Below, piece after piece: positions 34,701-45,438 of a stretch of 64,000 nucleotides of DNA (positions are counted from its first letter, which is position 1; each line of letters opens with the position of its first letter). Under the pieces are notes generated by a model. That model had not been told where the DNA came from, ran no database searches, and saw only the letters and a program-made list of their open reading frames with translations. The translations under genes were made by a program, and so were the position numbers. The DNA comes from Chlamydia felis Fe/C-56 (lineage in GTDB: Bacteria > Chlamydiota > Chlamydiia > Chlamydiales > Chlamydiaceae), in contig NC_007899.1 in the NCBI RefSeq assembly GCF_000009945.1, positions 1,102,240 through 1,166,239 on the forward strand, in the 5' to 3' direction.

Positions 34701-37205
34701 TTAACCCATTAAGCTTCTAGCTAAACTCAAATACATTTGGTTTAATACCTGCAGAGAAGTCGCAACAACAGTCCATTCCTGCTGCATAGATGTGAGATGC
34801 ATCTGTAGTTCTAATTGATAGTTCTGTCCCATATCAGCATAAGATTGCTGATCAGCTTGTATCATTGCCTGTAGTGGGAACATTCCTCCATTAATGGCAT
34901 TACCTGATAAACCTGATACCAAAGCATCCTCTAAGATCTCTAATCGCGCTTGCCACTGATCTTCACCACCTCTAACAATGAATGTTCCGGGAACAGAACC
35001 GTTTTCTATACTTAAAGGAGCTAAGTAGTTTTGTAAAAGCACTAGAGATCCTGATACGGCATTTAGATTGTCCTTATAATTATTTAATGAATCTATTATG
35101 CGCGAACGTTGCTCTTCGGTAATTTTAGAATCTTCTGTTACCTTTTTTATCTGTTCTGCAAGCACTACTTCTGCTTGTTGAGTACTTTTAAGATACGATG
35201 CAGCTTTTTGTCGCTCCGTTTCTAATTTTGCTCGAGCACTATCTGCTGTTCCAGGAAATTCATCCTTACCTTTTTGTCCTACAGCCGGCTGTTGCCCTAC
35301 ATAACTGGCAAAATTAAAATATGTAGCAGCATTAATATATTCTGAAATGGCATCAATCATGGCATTTCCGACAGAAGAACCTAAATTACTGTAATATAGC
35401 TGAGAGTAAATGCTATTTAAGAAATCTACTTCTTTAGGCATGTAGCGATCGATCAATACAGAAGCTACAGCTGAAGGCAATGCCATGGCCTGTAATTCAT
35501 TGGCTCGAGATAATAACTCTTCTTTATACAATTCTGCTTTTAAATCTTGGCAATCTTGCAGCTGCTCCCGACTCGTATCTATTAAAGCACCAAGCTGTAT
35601 TGTTTCAACTTCAGCCAATCCTTTAAATTGAAAATACGTTCTAGCAGTGCTTTCTGCTTGCTGATTTGCCCTACTTGTGACATTTTTTAACAAACCAACA
35701 GTCCCGCGGTTTAAAAGAACAGGATTAATTGTTGTTTTACCAGAATTATTGCTATAAATTGTGTATTGTTCGTTTCCGTTTAGGGTAAACACAAATTGAC
35801 CATTTTGGGTAACAATACCAGTCATTGTATTTTGAATAGTAGAAGCTATACTTAGTAACGATCCGGTTAATTCTTTTGCTTCCTCTTTTATCACATTCCC
35901 AACCTCGGCCATAGTCGAGAGAGGTTTATTAGCTAGCACTGTGGAAGCAATAAAATACGCCCAGACAGCACCGACATAGTTGCCTCCAGCAAAAGAAGGT
36001 ACCGTAGTCAACGCCTGGTTAACTAACTGTTGTTGTTTAACTGTCAAATCATTAAATCTAGAATTAATTGCCCGAATAGCTTGTACTGCGCCAGAAAGCG
36101 CGGCACTACTAATTTCCACGGTCACGTTTCCCAAGTCGATAGGAGCAAACACTCCAATGAATGAAGAAACTAAACTAGATATCTGATTAAAAACAGCTTC
36201 TTGGTGACGGTTTACAAAAACAGCTGCTTCGTGAATAACATTAAAAGACTCAATCGCAGCCACCTGATCTTTATAAAGACTGGAAATTCGTGCACATAAA
36301 TCAATTTTATCATTTCTTGATAGAGCAGACGTATTGATGGTGTCTGATAACTGATCCCCAAGTTGGTCTATAAGATTAAACAGATCTGCACTATAAGATT
36401 GTACAGAGTTTCCTAGCTTGTTTAATTCCCCTTCTAGCTCTAGAAAAATACTGTATTCTTCTTCAGTTAACTTGGATTTCACAACCGCAAGCACAAGTTG
36501 TAATCCCCTAACACGACTATCGCCAAATACTTGGGATAACAAAGAAGCATCTTCGTATTTGTTTGACAGCATATTTATATAATCAGCTTTTTTCCCCCCG
36601 GTAAAAATAGTCGCTCTTTGAACTGTAGAGCAAATCTCTTGAGGAAGAGCGTATAAAGATGTAAAGTCCTTATCTGTTAGATTCATCCCTGCGGCAACCA
36701 AACGATTTACTTCAGATTGAATTGCTTGAAGAGCAGTAACATCAGAGTTTTGACTGCCTGCCGCTTGAACAATCGTGTTAACAACCTCTTGAATACCCTG
36801 CAGCAAACGATTAGCCCACTGTTGTTTAACAGAGTTATAGAAAGGATCTGCTGTATTAGGACCTGCACTATCTCCTACAGCAGATGTAGTCGCGACTACT
36901 GCTATTGGAGAATGTGTGTCAGATAGGGGTTTATGATGAACAGCCACGGTATGGCTCTTCTTGCTTATCACTCTGTCTTCTATTTCAGATTTACGAAGCT
37001 TTTCTACTAATAGTCGGTATTTTTTGTCAGATTGTTGATCTAAAATACGTATCAACTGCTGCAAAATAAGACGCTCAGCTTCAGTTTTTTTGTACTGAAA
37101 AAGATTCTCCAATAACTCATTTCGTTTTTGTACAGACACAGAACAAAGTGTTATTGGTAATTTTTTATAATTTTCTGAAACAGAATAACTATTGATGATA
37201 TCCAT
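34701..37205 (-). CDS. DUF582-family protein, likely type III effector (834 residues)
   Basis: A large helical, Gln/Ala/Ser-rich protein of the Chlamydia-specific DUF582 family (relatives CT619, CT620, CT621, CT711, CT712). The conserved C-terminal domain ends LQLQMHLTSMQQEWTVVATS and LQVLNQMYLSLAR. DUF582 proteins are reported as type III secreted and able to bind ESCRT components (Hrs, Tsg101). No signal peptide or transmembrane span; the N terminus MDIINSYSVSENYKK is Ser/Asn-rich, compatible with a secretion signal. ATG 37205 is chosen; the frame is open to an ATG at 37250 without a ribosome site. It is divergent from a second DUF582 gene. Confidence 0.85.
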   Translation of the reverse strand: MDIINSYSVSENYKKLPITLCSVSVQKRNELLENLFQYKKTEAERLILQQLIRILDQQSDKKYRLLVEKLRKSEIEDRVISKKSHTVAVHHKPLSDTHSPIAVVATTSAVGDSAGPNTADPFYNSVKQQWANRLLQGIQEVVNTIVQAAGSQNSDVTALQAIQSEVNRLVAAGMNLTDKDFTSLYALPQEICSTVQRATIFTGGKKADYINMLSNKYEDASLLSQVFGDSRVRGLQLVLAVVKSKLTEEEYSIFLELEGELNKLGNSVQSYSADLFNLIDQLGDQLSDTINTSALSRNDKIDLCARISSLYKDQVAAIESFNVIHEAAVFVNRHQEAVFNQISSLVSSFIGVFAPIDLGNVTVEISSAALSGAVQAIRAINSRFNDLTVKQQQLVNQALTTVPSFAGGNYVGAVWAYFIASTVLANKPLSTMAEVGNVIKEEAKELTGSLLSIASTIQNTMTGIVTQNGQFVFTLNGNEQYTIYSNNSGKTTINPVLLNRGTVGLLKNVTSRANQQAESTARTYFQFKGLAEVETIQLGALIDTSREQLQDCQDLKAELYKEELLSRANELQAMALPSAVASVLIDRYMPKEVDFLNSIYSQLYYSNLGSSVGNAMIDAISEYINAATYFNFASYVGQQPAVGQKGKDEFPGTADSARAKLETERQKAASYLKSTQQAEVVLAEQIKKVTEDSKITEEQRSRIIDSLNNYKDNLNAVSGSLVLLQNYLAPLSIENGSVPGTFIVRGGEDQWQARLEILEDALVSGLSGNAINGGMFPLQAMIQADQQSYADMGQNYQLELQMHLTSMQQEWTVVATSLQVLNQMYLSLARSLMG

Positions 37206-37405
37206 ACAGAGAACAGTCTTGTTAACTTTTATTTTTAATAAAATTAACATGAAAACTATTTTTATAATTAATCAAAAACTAATAGTTTTTCTTAAAGACA
37301 AAAAGAACAACATTATAAGAAAAATAAAAATTTTTAGTTAAAAAGCAGGATAGAAAAAAACTTCATAAAATAAGAAAATAAAATAAAAAATTAAAAGCAA
37401 TTTCT

Positions 37406-40000
37406 ATGTCTTCTTTTTACATACAAAATAGGCCTAAAACAGTTTCCGGTGACGGTTTATTTACTATTAAATTAGATCATAAGTTTTCTAATTTTGACCC
37501 TAAAACGCAGCCGGCTATAGACATAGAAGCCCTAAATTCTGGGTTGTATGTTTTAAAACGTTTAGCATCTGTTATAGAAGCTGGAAACATCCAAACTTCT
37601 ATGTTATTAAATCCTAATAACACAATATTCCCCCCGCCACCAGCAGCTCCTAAATCTCCCAAAAGAAGCAGCCCTGCAGCAGATCCGAAAACAACCCAAA
37701 CTATTCCCAATATTCAGGAAAAAACAGCTGTGGCTTTAGTTCCTCTAGTTCTTGATGGTTTAACAACCTTCATGGATTCAACCCCAGATGTTAAATTAGG
37801 ACAAATTGCTTCCGTGATTCTTGCTGTAACTTTGGTTAATTCTCTCAAGAATAAACCCTCTCTTACTGCTCAAGAACAGACAAGATTATTTAGCAACTGC
37901 TACCAACCATCTAAGCAAAATATTCTTGATCAAATCAAAAAAGAACAAGCTACTGAAATTAAAAAGGGTCAGGATAAATTATCAGAAAAACTTCAGTCTG
38001 CTGGAGCTACTGAAGAAGTTATTAAACAAGCTCTTAGCCAATATGAAGACACCTTTGTATCCGACTTTTTTGATGCTCATGTGAAAGAACAGTTCATGAC
38101 TTATCGATCACTTATCGGGGGAGAAATTTCCAAAATGGCGACAGAGATGAAAACTCTCGAAGCAAAAATCCCCGATCCAACGAAAGACAACGTTCAAAGT
38201 GTCAATGGCCAAACGATGTTGCAAGCTGTGTTTAACGGCCTCACAGATGCTGTGAACAAAGTTCCAGCACTGGGAGGAGAGCAGGATGTTTTTCAAACAT
38301 TATTAGCTCTAAGCAATCTTCTGACTCAAACCACATTTGATACTGAAGCTTTAAAAAAGATTTACGATGCTACAGACCTACCCAGCCAAGCCTCTCTAGA
38401 TTTATATTTGAAATCTCGAGACGCCGCTATATACCGAGAAGGAGTTACCAGTGCGTATCAGACTGCTGTACAAAATCTAACCTCGGTTCGCTTTTCTATA
38501 GAAAATGAAAAACAGACCCTAGAAAATCAACTCTCAGCATTTCAGCAAGCAGTAAGCTGTTTTACAGAATGGGTCAATGGATCTAAAAACATAAAAGACG
38601 GTAACACATATACTTCTGTGCTTGTAACGTCAGCAATGGAAGCTGTTGCGGGATTAACCTGTTTATCTCAAATGCTGGGGAACCTTACTCAAGAAGAACA
38701 GACTATAGTCAAAAAATATGTCCCCAACTACCTCCAACTTGCTATAGGAAACGGCACCACATTAACTAGATTCATTGCAGAAATGAGTTCTTTTCAAGAA
38801 ATTGCAGAATATACTCTAAATAACGCTATCACTACCACTGCCGCTGTAACACAATTCCTAGCAGGCAAAGGAGGCGCTATTGCCACTTTTCCCCTTTTCT
38901 CTGAGGTCGGTCAAACAATAGGGACAATTGCCTATGCTTTGAGTAATTATATTAAAACAGAAAACGGGCTACAGATCCCTAATTTTGATACTTTTGTAAA
39001 AAATGAGTTAAAAGTTGCGAATATCGATGGTAATTTCGTCAATCAAGCCACTTCAGTATTAACAAATTTCACAACAGAAGCAAATCAACATATTCAAAAA
39101 CTCCAGCAACAAATAGATGCTTTAGATAAAAAATACAGCGAATATAATCCGGCAAATGCTAGTTTTACTAACGATCGCAAAAAAGCTGTTGAAAGTTGGT
39201 TAAATTCTGAAAGCCTCGGATCTGCGTTTATTTATCTAATATTAAACTCACAGCTGCCCAAGCAATCAGCCTTCCTAAATCCTTTAATCGAAGAAATTAA
39301 CTTTAATAACCTTGCTGCAAACGCTATTAATGATCTTTTAAAAATCACCAATCACTTTTCAACGACCTCTGTATATTACAACTTCTCCTCCTATCTTATT
39401 CAAAGTAAAGAAGGCACAGATCTATTCTGCGGTGATTATTTTGAAACCTACCTTGCCCTATCCAGAGAAAAAGAATACATAGCGCGTGATGCAGACCGTT
39501 GTAGACGCGCCCAAGCCATGGTAGAAGCTTTATTAAAGAAAATAGAAGCTTTGCCTGGAGCAAGCTCGTCTCAAAGATCTGAGATGCTCAATGCAACTTC
39601 TAACTATAAGTATGCCCTCACAATTACATTTAACCAGCTGAATCTTTTAAACTCTCTGTTGTCTAACCTGAACATTCAGGAACAAAAGAACAACGACGGC
39701 AAATACAAAAGCACCGTATTTAAAATCACTGGTCCAACAGATTGGATTCCAACTCTGGCTTCTTTGGAAGGTTTTATTTCCAATGGATTTCCTAACATAA
39801 CTCCTACTGGAGGGCTAGGGCCTCTATTTACTCAGATTCAATCTGACCAACAGGACTATACCACGCAAGGACAAACCCAACAGTTAAACCTGCAAAATCA
39901 GATGACTAACGTACAACAAGAATGGACATTGGTATCGACATCAATGCAGGTGCTTAACCAAATTCTCTCGAGACTTATTGGAGAAATTTACCCTAATTAG
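37406..40000 (+). CDS. DUF582-family protein with proline-rich FPPPP segment (864 residues)
   Basis: Paralogue of the divergent neighbour, sharing the C-terminal DUF582 signature (LNLQNQMTNVQQEWTLVSTS and MQVLNQILSRL) and similar central segments (ALSNYIKTE; VYYNFSSYLIQ against YFNFASYVGQ). It starts MSSFYIQNRPKTVSG, compatible with a type III signal. A disordered stretch at residues 74-96 carries FPPPP (F75-P79) followed by basic and Ser/Pro residues (PKSPKRSSP); its neighbour lacks this. Probably secreted into the host cell. The start is the first ATG after a very AT-rich 155-200-nt divergent promoter region. Confidence 0.86.
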   Translation: MSSFYIQNRPKTVSGDGLFTIKLDHKFSNFDPKTQPAIDIEALNSGLYVLKRLASVIEAGNIQTSMLLNPNNTIFPPPPAAPKSPKRSSPAADPKTTQTIPNIQEKTAVALVPLVLDGLTTFMDSTPDVKLGQIASVILAVTLVNSLKNKPSLTAQEQTRLFSNCYQPSKQNILDQIKKEQATEIKKGQDKLSEKLQSAGATEEVIKQALSQYEDTFVSDFFDAHVKEQFMTYRSLIGGEISKMATEMKTLEAKIPDPTKDNVQSVNGQTMLQAVFNGLTDAVNKVPALGGEQDVFQTLLALSNLLTQTTFDTEALKKIYDATDLPSQASLDLYLKSRDAAIYREGVTSAYQTAVQNLTSVRFSIENEKQTLENQLSAFQQAVSCFTEWVNGSKNIKDGNTYTSVLVTSAMEAVAGLTCLSQMLGNLTQEEQTIVKKYVPNYLQLAIGNGTTLTRFIAEMSSFQEIAEYTLNNAITTTAAVTQFLAGKGGAIATFPLFSEVGQTIGTIAYALSNYIKTENGLQIPNFDTFVKNELKVANIDGNFVNQATSVLTNFTTEANQHIQKLQQQIDALDKKYSEYNPANASFTNDRKKAVESWLNSESLGSAFIYLILNSQLPKQSAFLNPLIEEINFNNLAANAINDLLKITNHFSTTSVYYNFSSYLIQSKEGTDLFCGDYFETYLALSREKEYIARDADRCRRAQAMVEALLKKIEALPGASSSQRSEMLNATSNYKYALTITFNQLNLLNSLLSNLNIQEQKNNDGKYKSTVFKITGPTDWIPTLASLEGFISNGFPNITPTGGLGPLFTQIQSDQQDYTTQGQTQQLNLQNQMTNVQQEWTLVSTSMQVLNQILSRLIGEIYPN

Positions 40001-40010
40001 ATAACTAGTT

Positions 40011-40041
40011 GAAATGGGGAGCCTAAAGGTTCCTCCATTTC
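40011..40041 (+). terminator. Hairpin after the plus-strand DUF582 gene
   Basis: GAAATGG (40011-40017) pairs with CCATTTC (40035-40041), with further imperfect pairing inside. It starts 10 nt after the stop; the following pyrimidine run is mixed C/T rather than pure T, so termination is probable but not clear-cut. Confidence 0.5.
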
Positions 40042-40203
40042 TTCCCCCTTTCTTCTGTTATATCCCAAACAACCGCACAATATATTTTTGCTTCTTAACT
40101 TCAATCGTATGCTCTATTTCAGAGTCGATGCATACGGTCCGTTACTCTTGGCGATACACTTTCGTATAGCAAATTGAGATGCCCAATATCTAAATCTGAG
40201 CAT

Positions 40204-40241
40204 AAAAAAACCCGCTCTGAGAAACACAGAACGGGCTTTTT
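40204..40241. terminator. Bidirectional terminator between convergent genes
   Basis: AAAAAAACCCG (40204-40214) pairs with CGGG.TTTTT (40232-40241), with inner CTG/CAG pairing. An A-run precedes and a T-run follows, so it works on both strands. It lies between the DUF582 gene and the CT622-type gene, 31 nt past the latter's stop. Confidence 0.85.
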
Positions 40242-40272
40242 GGAAAACAAATTTTCCTGAAAGTTTCTATTT

Positions 40273-42225
40273 TTACTGTAGGTATCCAGAATATAGCGAT
40301 GCAATGTTCACTAATACCTGCTGGATAAACAGAGGCTGTTTTTCAAACGCTGCTTCTTTTGCTTCAGCCAGTCTTTTAGATCCTCGAGCAAATTCATCCT
40401 CAAGTTTGCTAATAAATTTCTGCGTAGAGTCATTAGAAATCTGTACGTAAGGATAACCTGACTGCGGAGCTTTTGTAACCGCAGAGGTTAGTTTCTGCTT
40501 GATTTCTTCCTCATTCGCCTGAGGATTATTTTGTAATACGCCTAATAAAGTTTGTAGCACACCTACTGAAGAGTAAACATCTCCGAGGGTATTGCTATTA
40601 CCTGCTATAATTCTTGCAAAGCGTTGAGCTGCTGTATCATTATCACGAGGTCGTATTTCCGTTCTTGAAACTGTCCGTGTTAATGCGGGAGTAGCCGTAC
40701 GATCTAAAACTTCTCGGTTAGCCGCACTACTTTGTGAATAGATATCGCTCAGAGATTGATAAGCTCCATAACCCGCGGAAAGAGAGTCCGCATAAGATTT
40801 AGAAGTTGAAGATGAGAATCCTGTTTTGTAAAGCTGCTTTACAGCTGCCCCACCTTGATTTGCTGAAGCAATTGGGGCTCCCGTAGAAATTGAAGCTGCC
40901 GTTGTTATTGCGCCTAGGGCATTGGTAGCTCCTTCTTGTCCATTTGCTCCCTGAAGGGCTTCCTGTAAAGCTTGTTGTATTTCTTGTAGCTGAGCAGCAG
41001 ATTCTGCATCCGCAGAATCTACCTGCGTCGATAGATCAACCACCTGATTCAAGACTTCTTCCAACGATGCTGAAATATCAGAGTTTGTATGGAAGCCGTC
41101 AATCATATTTCTGAAACCCTGCATGATTATCGCTGCTGTTTCGTTATCAACATCTGCAAGCAACATAGATATTCTTGTTTCTCCTAAGGTAGGACCACGA
41201 TTCTGAGAAGTTCCTACACTACCAGGGGCTCCGGGTCCACCGATAGGCACATCACTGCCACCACTGGGTTTAACTAAGAGAATATCAGCAGCAGCTTTCT
41301 TCTGCTCCTCCAGCGCCTGCTTAAGTATCGGAGAATCTGGAGCTTGCTTAAGAGCTTCTGCTAACAAATTTCCAGCATTTTCAATTGTCTTTTTAGCAGC
41401 CTCTATATTTGCAGGACTATTATTCGCATTAGCTTGACCAACAGCTGCGGTACTGTTTTTCCCCGCACTATAGCCATTCATTATAACGTTAGCTAAGTCC
41501 ATTACTTCTGTCGTGGACGTATTCATTTTAGATTCTAAATCATCAATTACAGGATAACTAACCCCAGCTTTCTTCAACTCTTCAATAAGAGCGGCTGCGG
41601 TTGCTTTATTGGTCTCTGCTTGTCCTGCGGCACCTGTAATTTGATCTATGGACGAAGTAGTTTTTATAGCATCTAAAAGCTTCTGGTTTTCTTCATAAAG
41701 ACTACCCAATTGATTAAGCTTATTAAGAGTATCTTTATTGTTATCGAGCGCTGTTTTCCATGCACCTGCTGTAGCTTTTTGTTCCTCAGTAGCCCCATCA
41801 GCAGCGGCCAGTCTCTCCATATCAGCAACAGCTTCTTGCAGCTTCTGTAAACCTGCCTTATATTGCTCATAAGTTGTCGCGTTTTGTAGCTCGGTTTTAG
41901 CTTCCTCTGCTTGCGCCTTAGCCTCATCAAAAGTCAGGACTTTTTCTGGGGTGCTCTGAGTCTTGGATGCCTCCGTAGTCTTTCCAGAAAACAAATTAGA
42001 AATTTTCTCACCCAAATTCGACAGGGCATTTTTAGCTGAGGCTAAAAAACTTAAGCGACCCAAGGTTTTTACCGAAGGTTGAGACGATGCAGATTCTCCC
42101 TCCGCTCCGGCTATTTTTCCAGCTTCTGAGCTACGATTTGCCGCGCTAGCCTCCATACCTAGAGTAGACATGTCTGCTGGGGCTATGTTTTTTGATTCGT
42201 CTATAGGACCGACAGGATTAACCAT
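40273..42225 (-). CDS. CT622-type secreted protein (76 kDa protein homologue), likely type III effector
   Basis: A 650-residue, Ala/Ser/Gln-rich acidic protein (MVNPVGPIDESKNIAPADMS). About 80 disordered residues come first, then a helical region at about 90-310 with repeated EAKAQAEEAKTEL-like heptads. A glycine/proline hinge follows (PSGGSDVPIGGPGAPG, about 317-332), then a second helical domain to 650. It has no signal peptide. The counterpart CT622 of C. trachomatis is reported as a secreted effector that uses CT635 as chaperone and affects the host ATG16L1 pathway. A CT635-type gene lies 19 kb away at 61037. It is flanked by DUF582 genes and the CT623-type gene. Confidence 0.87.
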   Translation of the reverse strand: MVNPVGPIDESKNIAPADMSTLGMEASAANRSSEAGKIAGAEGESASSQPSVKTLGRLSFLASAKNALSNLGEKISNLFSGKTTEASKTQSTPEKVLTFDEAKAQAEEAKTELQNATTYEQYKAGLQKLQEAVADMERLAAADGATEEQKATAGAWKTALDNNKDTLNKLNQLGSLYEENQKLLDAIKTTSSIDQITGAAGQAETNKATAAALIEELKKAGVSYPVIDDLESKMNTSTTEVMDLANVIMNGYSAGKNSTAAVGQANANNSPANIEAAKKTIENAGNLLAEALKQAPDSPILKQALEEQKKAAADILLVKPSGGSDVPIGGPGAPGSVGTSQNRGPTLGETRISMLLADVDNETAAIIMQGFRNMIDGFHTNSDISASLEEVLNQVVDLSTQVDSADAESAAQLQEIQQALQEALQGANGQEGATNALGAITTAASISTGAPIASANQGGAAVKQLYKTGFSSSTSKSYADSLSAGYGAYQSLSDIYSQSSAANREVLDRTATPALTRTVSRTEIRPRDNDTAAQRFARIIAGNSNTLGDVYSSVGVLQTLLGVLQNNPQANEEEIKQKLTSAVTKAPQSGYPYVQISNDSTQKFISKLEDEFARGSKRLAEAKEAAFEKQPLFIQQVLVNIASLYSGYLQ

Positions 42226-42270
42226 AACAAAAAAACCGACAAAAACTTTTATTTAATTATAAAAAATAAA

Positions 42271-42309
42271 AAAAAAGCTCACATCTTTTAATTAGACGTG
42301 AGCTTTTTT
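42271..42309. terminator. Terminator of the CT623-type gene
   Basis: AAAAAAGCTCAC.TCT (42271-42286) pairs with AGA.GTGAGCTTTTTT (42294-42309) around a short AT loop. On the minus strand it lies 21 nt past the stop of the CT623-type gene and ends in a T-run; it is symmetrical enough to work in both directions. Confidence 0.9.
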
Positions 42310-42330
42310 AAAGATTTTATTAAAAACGAA

Positions 42331-43617
42331 TTAAAATGCGGAAATTAACCCGAGATCGAACTTCCTGTAAGTAAAGTCACTACCCAGGCGATCATCCGCA
42401 GGTTTAGAGTAAGCCCCATAGGCTCTGAAAGATAGGGAATCTGTAATTCCGTACATAAAGAGGTAAGAAGCACCCTTATAGTTCGTAAAACCATTAGCTT
42501 CTTTAGGATCGTAGTTTCCTGCGATCGCTTGAGCAAACCAGTATTTCAGCTGATTTCCTCTACCGATACCAGAAACATCGATTTCAGGAACAGCTAAGGC
42601 CTCTACGTATTCATAACGCACTGTTGCCGACCAATCTCCAGCTTTTCTTAGTCTACCTAAAGTTCCTCCCACAAACCAAGCCTTGTTATGCTTTTCATTT
42701 AGGGTTGTCGGTGTGGCTTTTGCCAGAGAATTTAGTAAATAAGCGCCGTAGACATACAAAGGTTTTTTCTTTCCGTGGAACCAGGGTAATTCGGAATATT
42801 TTCCAACCAACCATTGCCATACACAATATTTATACTTCAGAGTTGTAGAAACAGGTCCTACAGCTGTTTTTGATGGAGATGGAGCTTCTGTAGGAGAGAA
42901 GGAGTTCCAGTCAATAACGCTGCATTTTACAGAGAAGTTCCCGGGAAGCTTATTAACAATACCTTCAACAACCCAGGCATAATGTTTTTTCGCCATATTT
43001 ACTACGAAAGGTCCCCCATGGATAATCACATTATATGGGAAGCGTTCGCAAAGACGTCGGGTTGCATAAAGATGGATACCATCAAAATTACTATTAAACT
43101 GAACCTCTGATTCAAAAATGCTGCCCAAAGAAGAACGGCCTATTTCTGCGAAGATATTCGTACGGGTCTCAGGATTTTCGTAGAAACGATATCCCAAGAA
43201 TGCTCTATCGATATCCATACCGGCTGCAGAGGATTCTCCTCCAGCAATTGCAGCCCAGCTCATTTCCGATGTTAACCAAGTTTTATCGGCATTGTAATCT
43301 ACATAGAGATTGAATTCGCTACGATAACGGTTTACTGGTAAGGGTTTATACTTATCTGTCTGAGCTGGGGGTGTTTTTATATCTTCTCTAGCATGGATCC
43401 ACTTAGCACGCACATCTCCTGCTAATCTTAAAACTCCACCACGTTTTCTTGTTTCTACGAAACCGCGAGTATTTAAATACGCCTTCAAATCATCTAAATT
43501 AATAAACGTTTGAGAATCATGAGTTCTCTGCGAACCAGAAGGTGTACTTGCAAACCCCTGAGACATAGTTGTCGTTAGGGTTATGCCTACCAACCATCGA
43601 TAAATATACTTTTTCAT
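42331..43617 (-). CDS. CT623-type outer membrane protein
   Basis: A 428-residue exported protein. The signal peptide MKKYIYRWLVGITLTTTMSQ is cut near residue 23 (GFA/STPSG). The mature part alternates short aromatic-rich amphipathic strands (YRSEFNLYVDYNADKTWLTS, GRGNQLKYWFAQAIAG) and ends in Phe (FDLGLISAF), a beta-barrel outer-membrane sorting signal. It is known as the second 76 kDa-homologue gene of C. pneumoniae by position. Likely a porin-like or structural envelope protein; substrate unknown. It has its own terminator and lies downstream of murJ. Confidence 0.82.
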   Translation of the reverse strand: MKKYIYRWLVGITLTTTMSQGFASTPSGSQRTHDSQTFINLDDLKAYLNTRGFVETRKRGGVLRLAGDVRAKWIHAREDIKTPPAQTDKYKPLPVNRYRSEFNLYVDYNADKTWLTSEMSWAAIAGGESSAAGMDIDRAFLGYRFYENPETRTNIFAEIGRSSLGSIFESEVQFNSNFDGIHLYATRRLCERFPYNVIIHGGPFVVNMAKKHYAWVVEGIVNKLPGNFSVKCSVIDWNSFSPTEAPSPSKTAVGPVSTTLKYKYCVWQWLVGKYSELPWFHGKKKPLYVYGAYLLNSLAKATPTTLNEKHNKAWFVGGTLGRLRKAGDWSATVRYEYVEALAVPEIDVSGIGRGNQLKYWFAQAIAGNYDPKEANGFTNYKGASYLFMYGITDSLSFRAYGAYSKPADDRLGSDFTYRKFDLGLISAF

Positions 43618-43726
43618 AGTTTCCTTGGTGTCGTTTTACTTATTCAACATGAGAAGATCGAAGAAGAGAGGTGATTTGGACAACCTTAACGAAACAATTG
43701 CTAGTGAGAAAGTAAGAAACAACTCG

Positions 43727-45373
43727 CTAATTCTGACTATCTTGTACTACGGATGAATTATGCAAAAAGCCTCGGCGTCCTTTCCAGTACTGTAAAGATG
43801 TTAGGTTTACAAGATCTTCTACTCGAAGCAGTTTTGCAAAACCGAACAAAAAAGCCAAGAAAATGACGCTTTCGGAAAAAAAAGCTGTGCTTTGTGCTAC
43901 AAAAGACGACAAAGACCAGGGTAGGGGGGTGTAAGGATCAAGGAAAATTACATATGTAGTATGTGTAAGAATATTAATCCCTAGAGTAACTAGAGAGGCT
44001 AAACATGTCACCCCAACAACCTTCACAGATCGTTTAAATGTAATCCACATTAGCCCCGAATATGTTGGATGTTTTTTTGCAGCATATTTCCAAAGAAAGG
44101 CTAATTGCAGCCAAGAAGCAAGAGACGTAGCATAGGCTAGCCCTGAAACATGTTTGATTAGCCAACAACCAAAAACTACATTGAGCATCATATTTGCTAT
44201 AGCAGCAAAAATTCCTATAATCAGAGGAATGGTGTAATGACGACGAGCGTAAAATAGTACGGAAATCAAAGGGATAAGAGCCATAGGTATAATACTACCG
44301 CTGTACCCACGTAAAACCTCTACAATAGCATGTACGGCGCTGCGGGGGAACAACCCGTGCTCGTACAATACGCGAACTCCTGGAAGAGCAAGAAGAAGTA
44401 AACCTGCGGTCATAATGACCATTACGGAAACGGTCAGGTTTAAAGAGAACTTCATGAGTTTATAACCTTCTTCATTATTATCTTCCTGAACACAACGAGA
44501 AATTGCCGGCAGAAGAACAGTAAAAACTCCGAGACCAAACAAATGGACCGGTAGTTGCTGAATGCGTATGGAATACATTAAATACAATGGGCCGACTTCA
44601 TGTATGTAACGCGCTAAACACATATCGCTCAGAAGATTAATTTGGAACACGCCCATGGAGAGTAGGCCTAAGGATAGTGGAGCAAGCAAAGCTTTTAAGC
44701 CATCGTGTTCTTTAGGTGGAGTTGTTGCTGTTCCTAAAAATTTCCTCACTCCGGGCACAGTGACCAGCCACTCTAAAATAAATCCCACAACAAGAATAAC
44801 CGATAATCCTACAATTCTATGTCGTGGGTCATAATTTCTAGCTAGAAACACTGTAAGAATCCAAAGGATATTGACAACAGCAGGCGCCAAACCCACGCTG
44901 AGAAATCTTTTCTCACAATGCAGCAAAGTGGAATTCACTGTATACATCATAAGAAATATTCCTGAAGGCAAGAGAATCATAGTTAGCAGCAATGCGTCAG
45001 CAACATTCCCTTGAACACAATACAGCCATATTCCAAGAGCTATTTCGATTACGAACGTGAATGCACAAGCATTAAAGAAAAAAAACCTAGAAAAACGCCT
45101 GAAAAAAAATGCGGCACGACTTGTATCCTGGGCTCTGAGAAATTCAAAATGAGGAATGAAAGCCAGCCCTAAAATAGGTCCTCCGAGAATTTTTCTTAAA
45201 AAGAAAATTATTCTAAACGCCAACCAAAAAGCAGCGACCAAAGAATCGGCCCCAAAATAAGCTGCCATAACAATTTCGCGCAGCATTCCTGTTACACGAC
45301 TAAAAAAGGTTCCTGACAACAAATTAAAAAGTGAGCTGGCTATAGATGATCCCTGGCCGTCTTTTTTATTCAT
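43727..45373 (-). CDS. murJ: Lipid II flippase MurJ (MviN)
   Basis: Integral inner-membrane protein of 548 residues with about 14 hydrophobic helices, of the MOP superfamily. It flips lipid II for peptidoglycan synthesis (CT624 position). Family features: [21 protein letters not shown] near the N terminus (conserved Arg), [38 protein letters not shown] in the middle, and YEHGLFP. It belongs functionally with PBP2 and MreC in this window. ATG at 45373, divergent from nfo with 65 nt between. Confidence 0.93.
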   Translation of the reverse strand: MNKKDGQGSSIASSLFNLLSGTFFSRVTGMLREIVMAAYFGADSLVAAFWLAFRIIFFLRKILGGPILGLAFIPHFEFLRAQDTSRAAFFFRRFSRFFFFNACAFTFVIEIALGIWLYCVQGNVADALLLTMILLPSGIFLMMYTVNSTLLHCEKRFLSVGLAPAVVNILWILTVFLARNYDPRHRIVGLSVILVVGFILEWLVTVPGVRKFLGTATTPPKEHDGLKALLAPLSLGLLSMGVFQINLLSDMCLARYIHEVGPLYLMYSIRIQQLPVHLFGLGVFTVLLPAISRCVQEDNNEEGYKLMKFSLNLTVSVMVIMTAGLLLLALPGVRVLYEHGLFPRSAVHAIVEVLRGYSGSIIPMALIPLISVLFYARRHYTIPLIIGIFAAIANMMLNVVFGCWLIKHVSGLAYATSLASWLQLAFLWKYAAKKHPTYSGLMWITFKRSVKVVGVTCLASLVTLGINILTHTTYVIFLDPYTPLPWSLSSFVAQSTAFFSESVIFLAFLFGFAKLLRVEDLVNLTSLQYWKGRRGFLHNSSVVQDSQN

Positions 45374-45438
45374 TAAAATGTCTTACTCCCTTAATACTTA
45401 ATTTATCCATACCAGATAGAGATTTTCGGAGCATTAAA

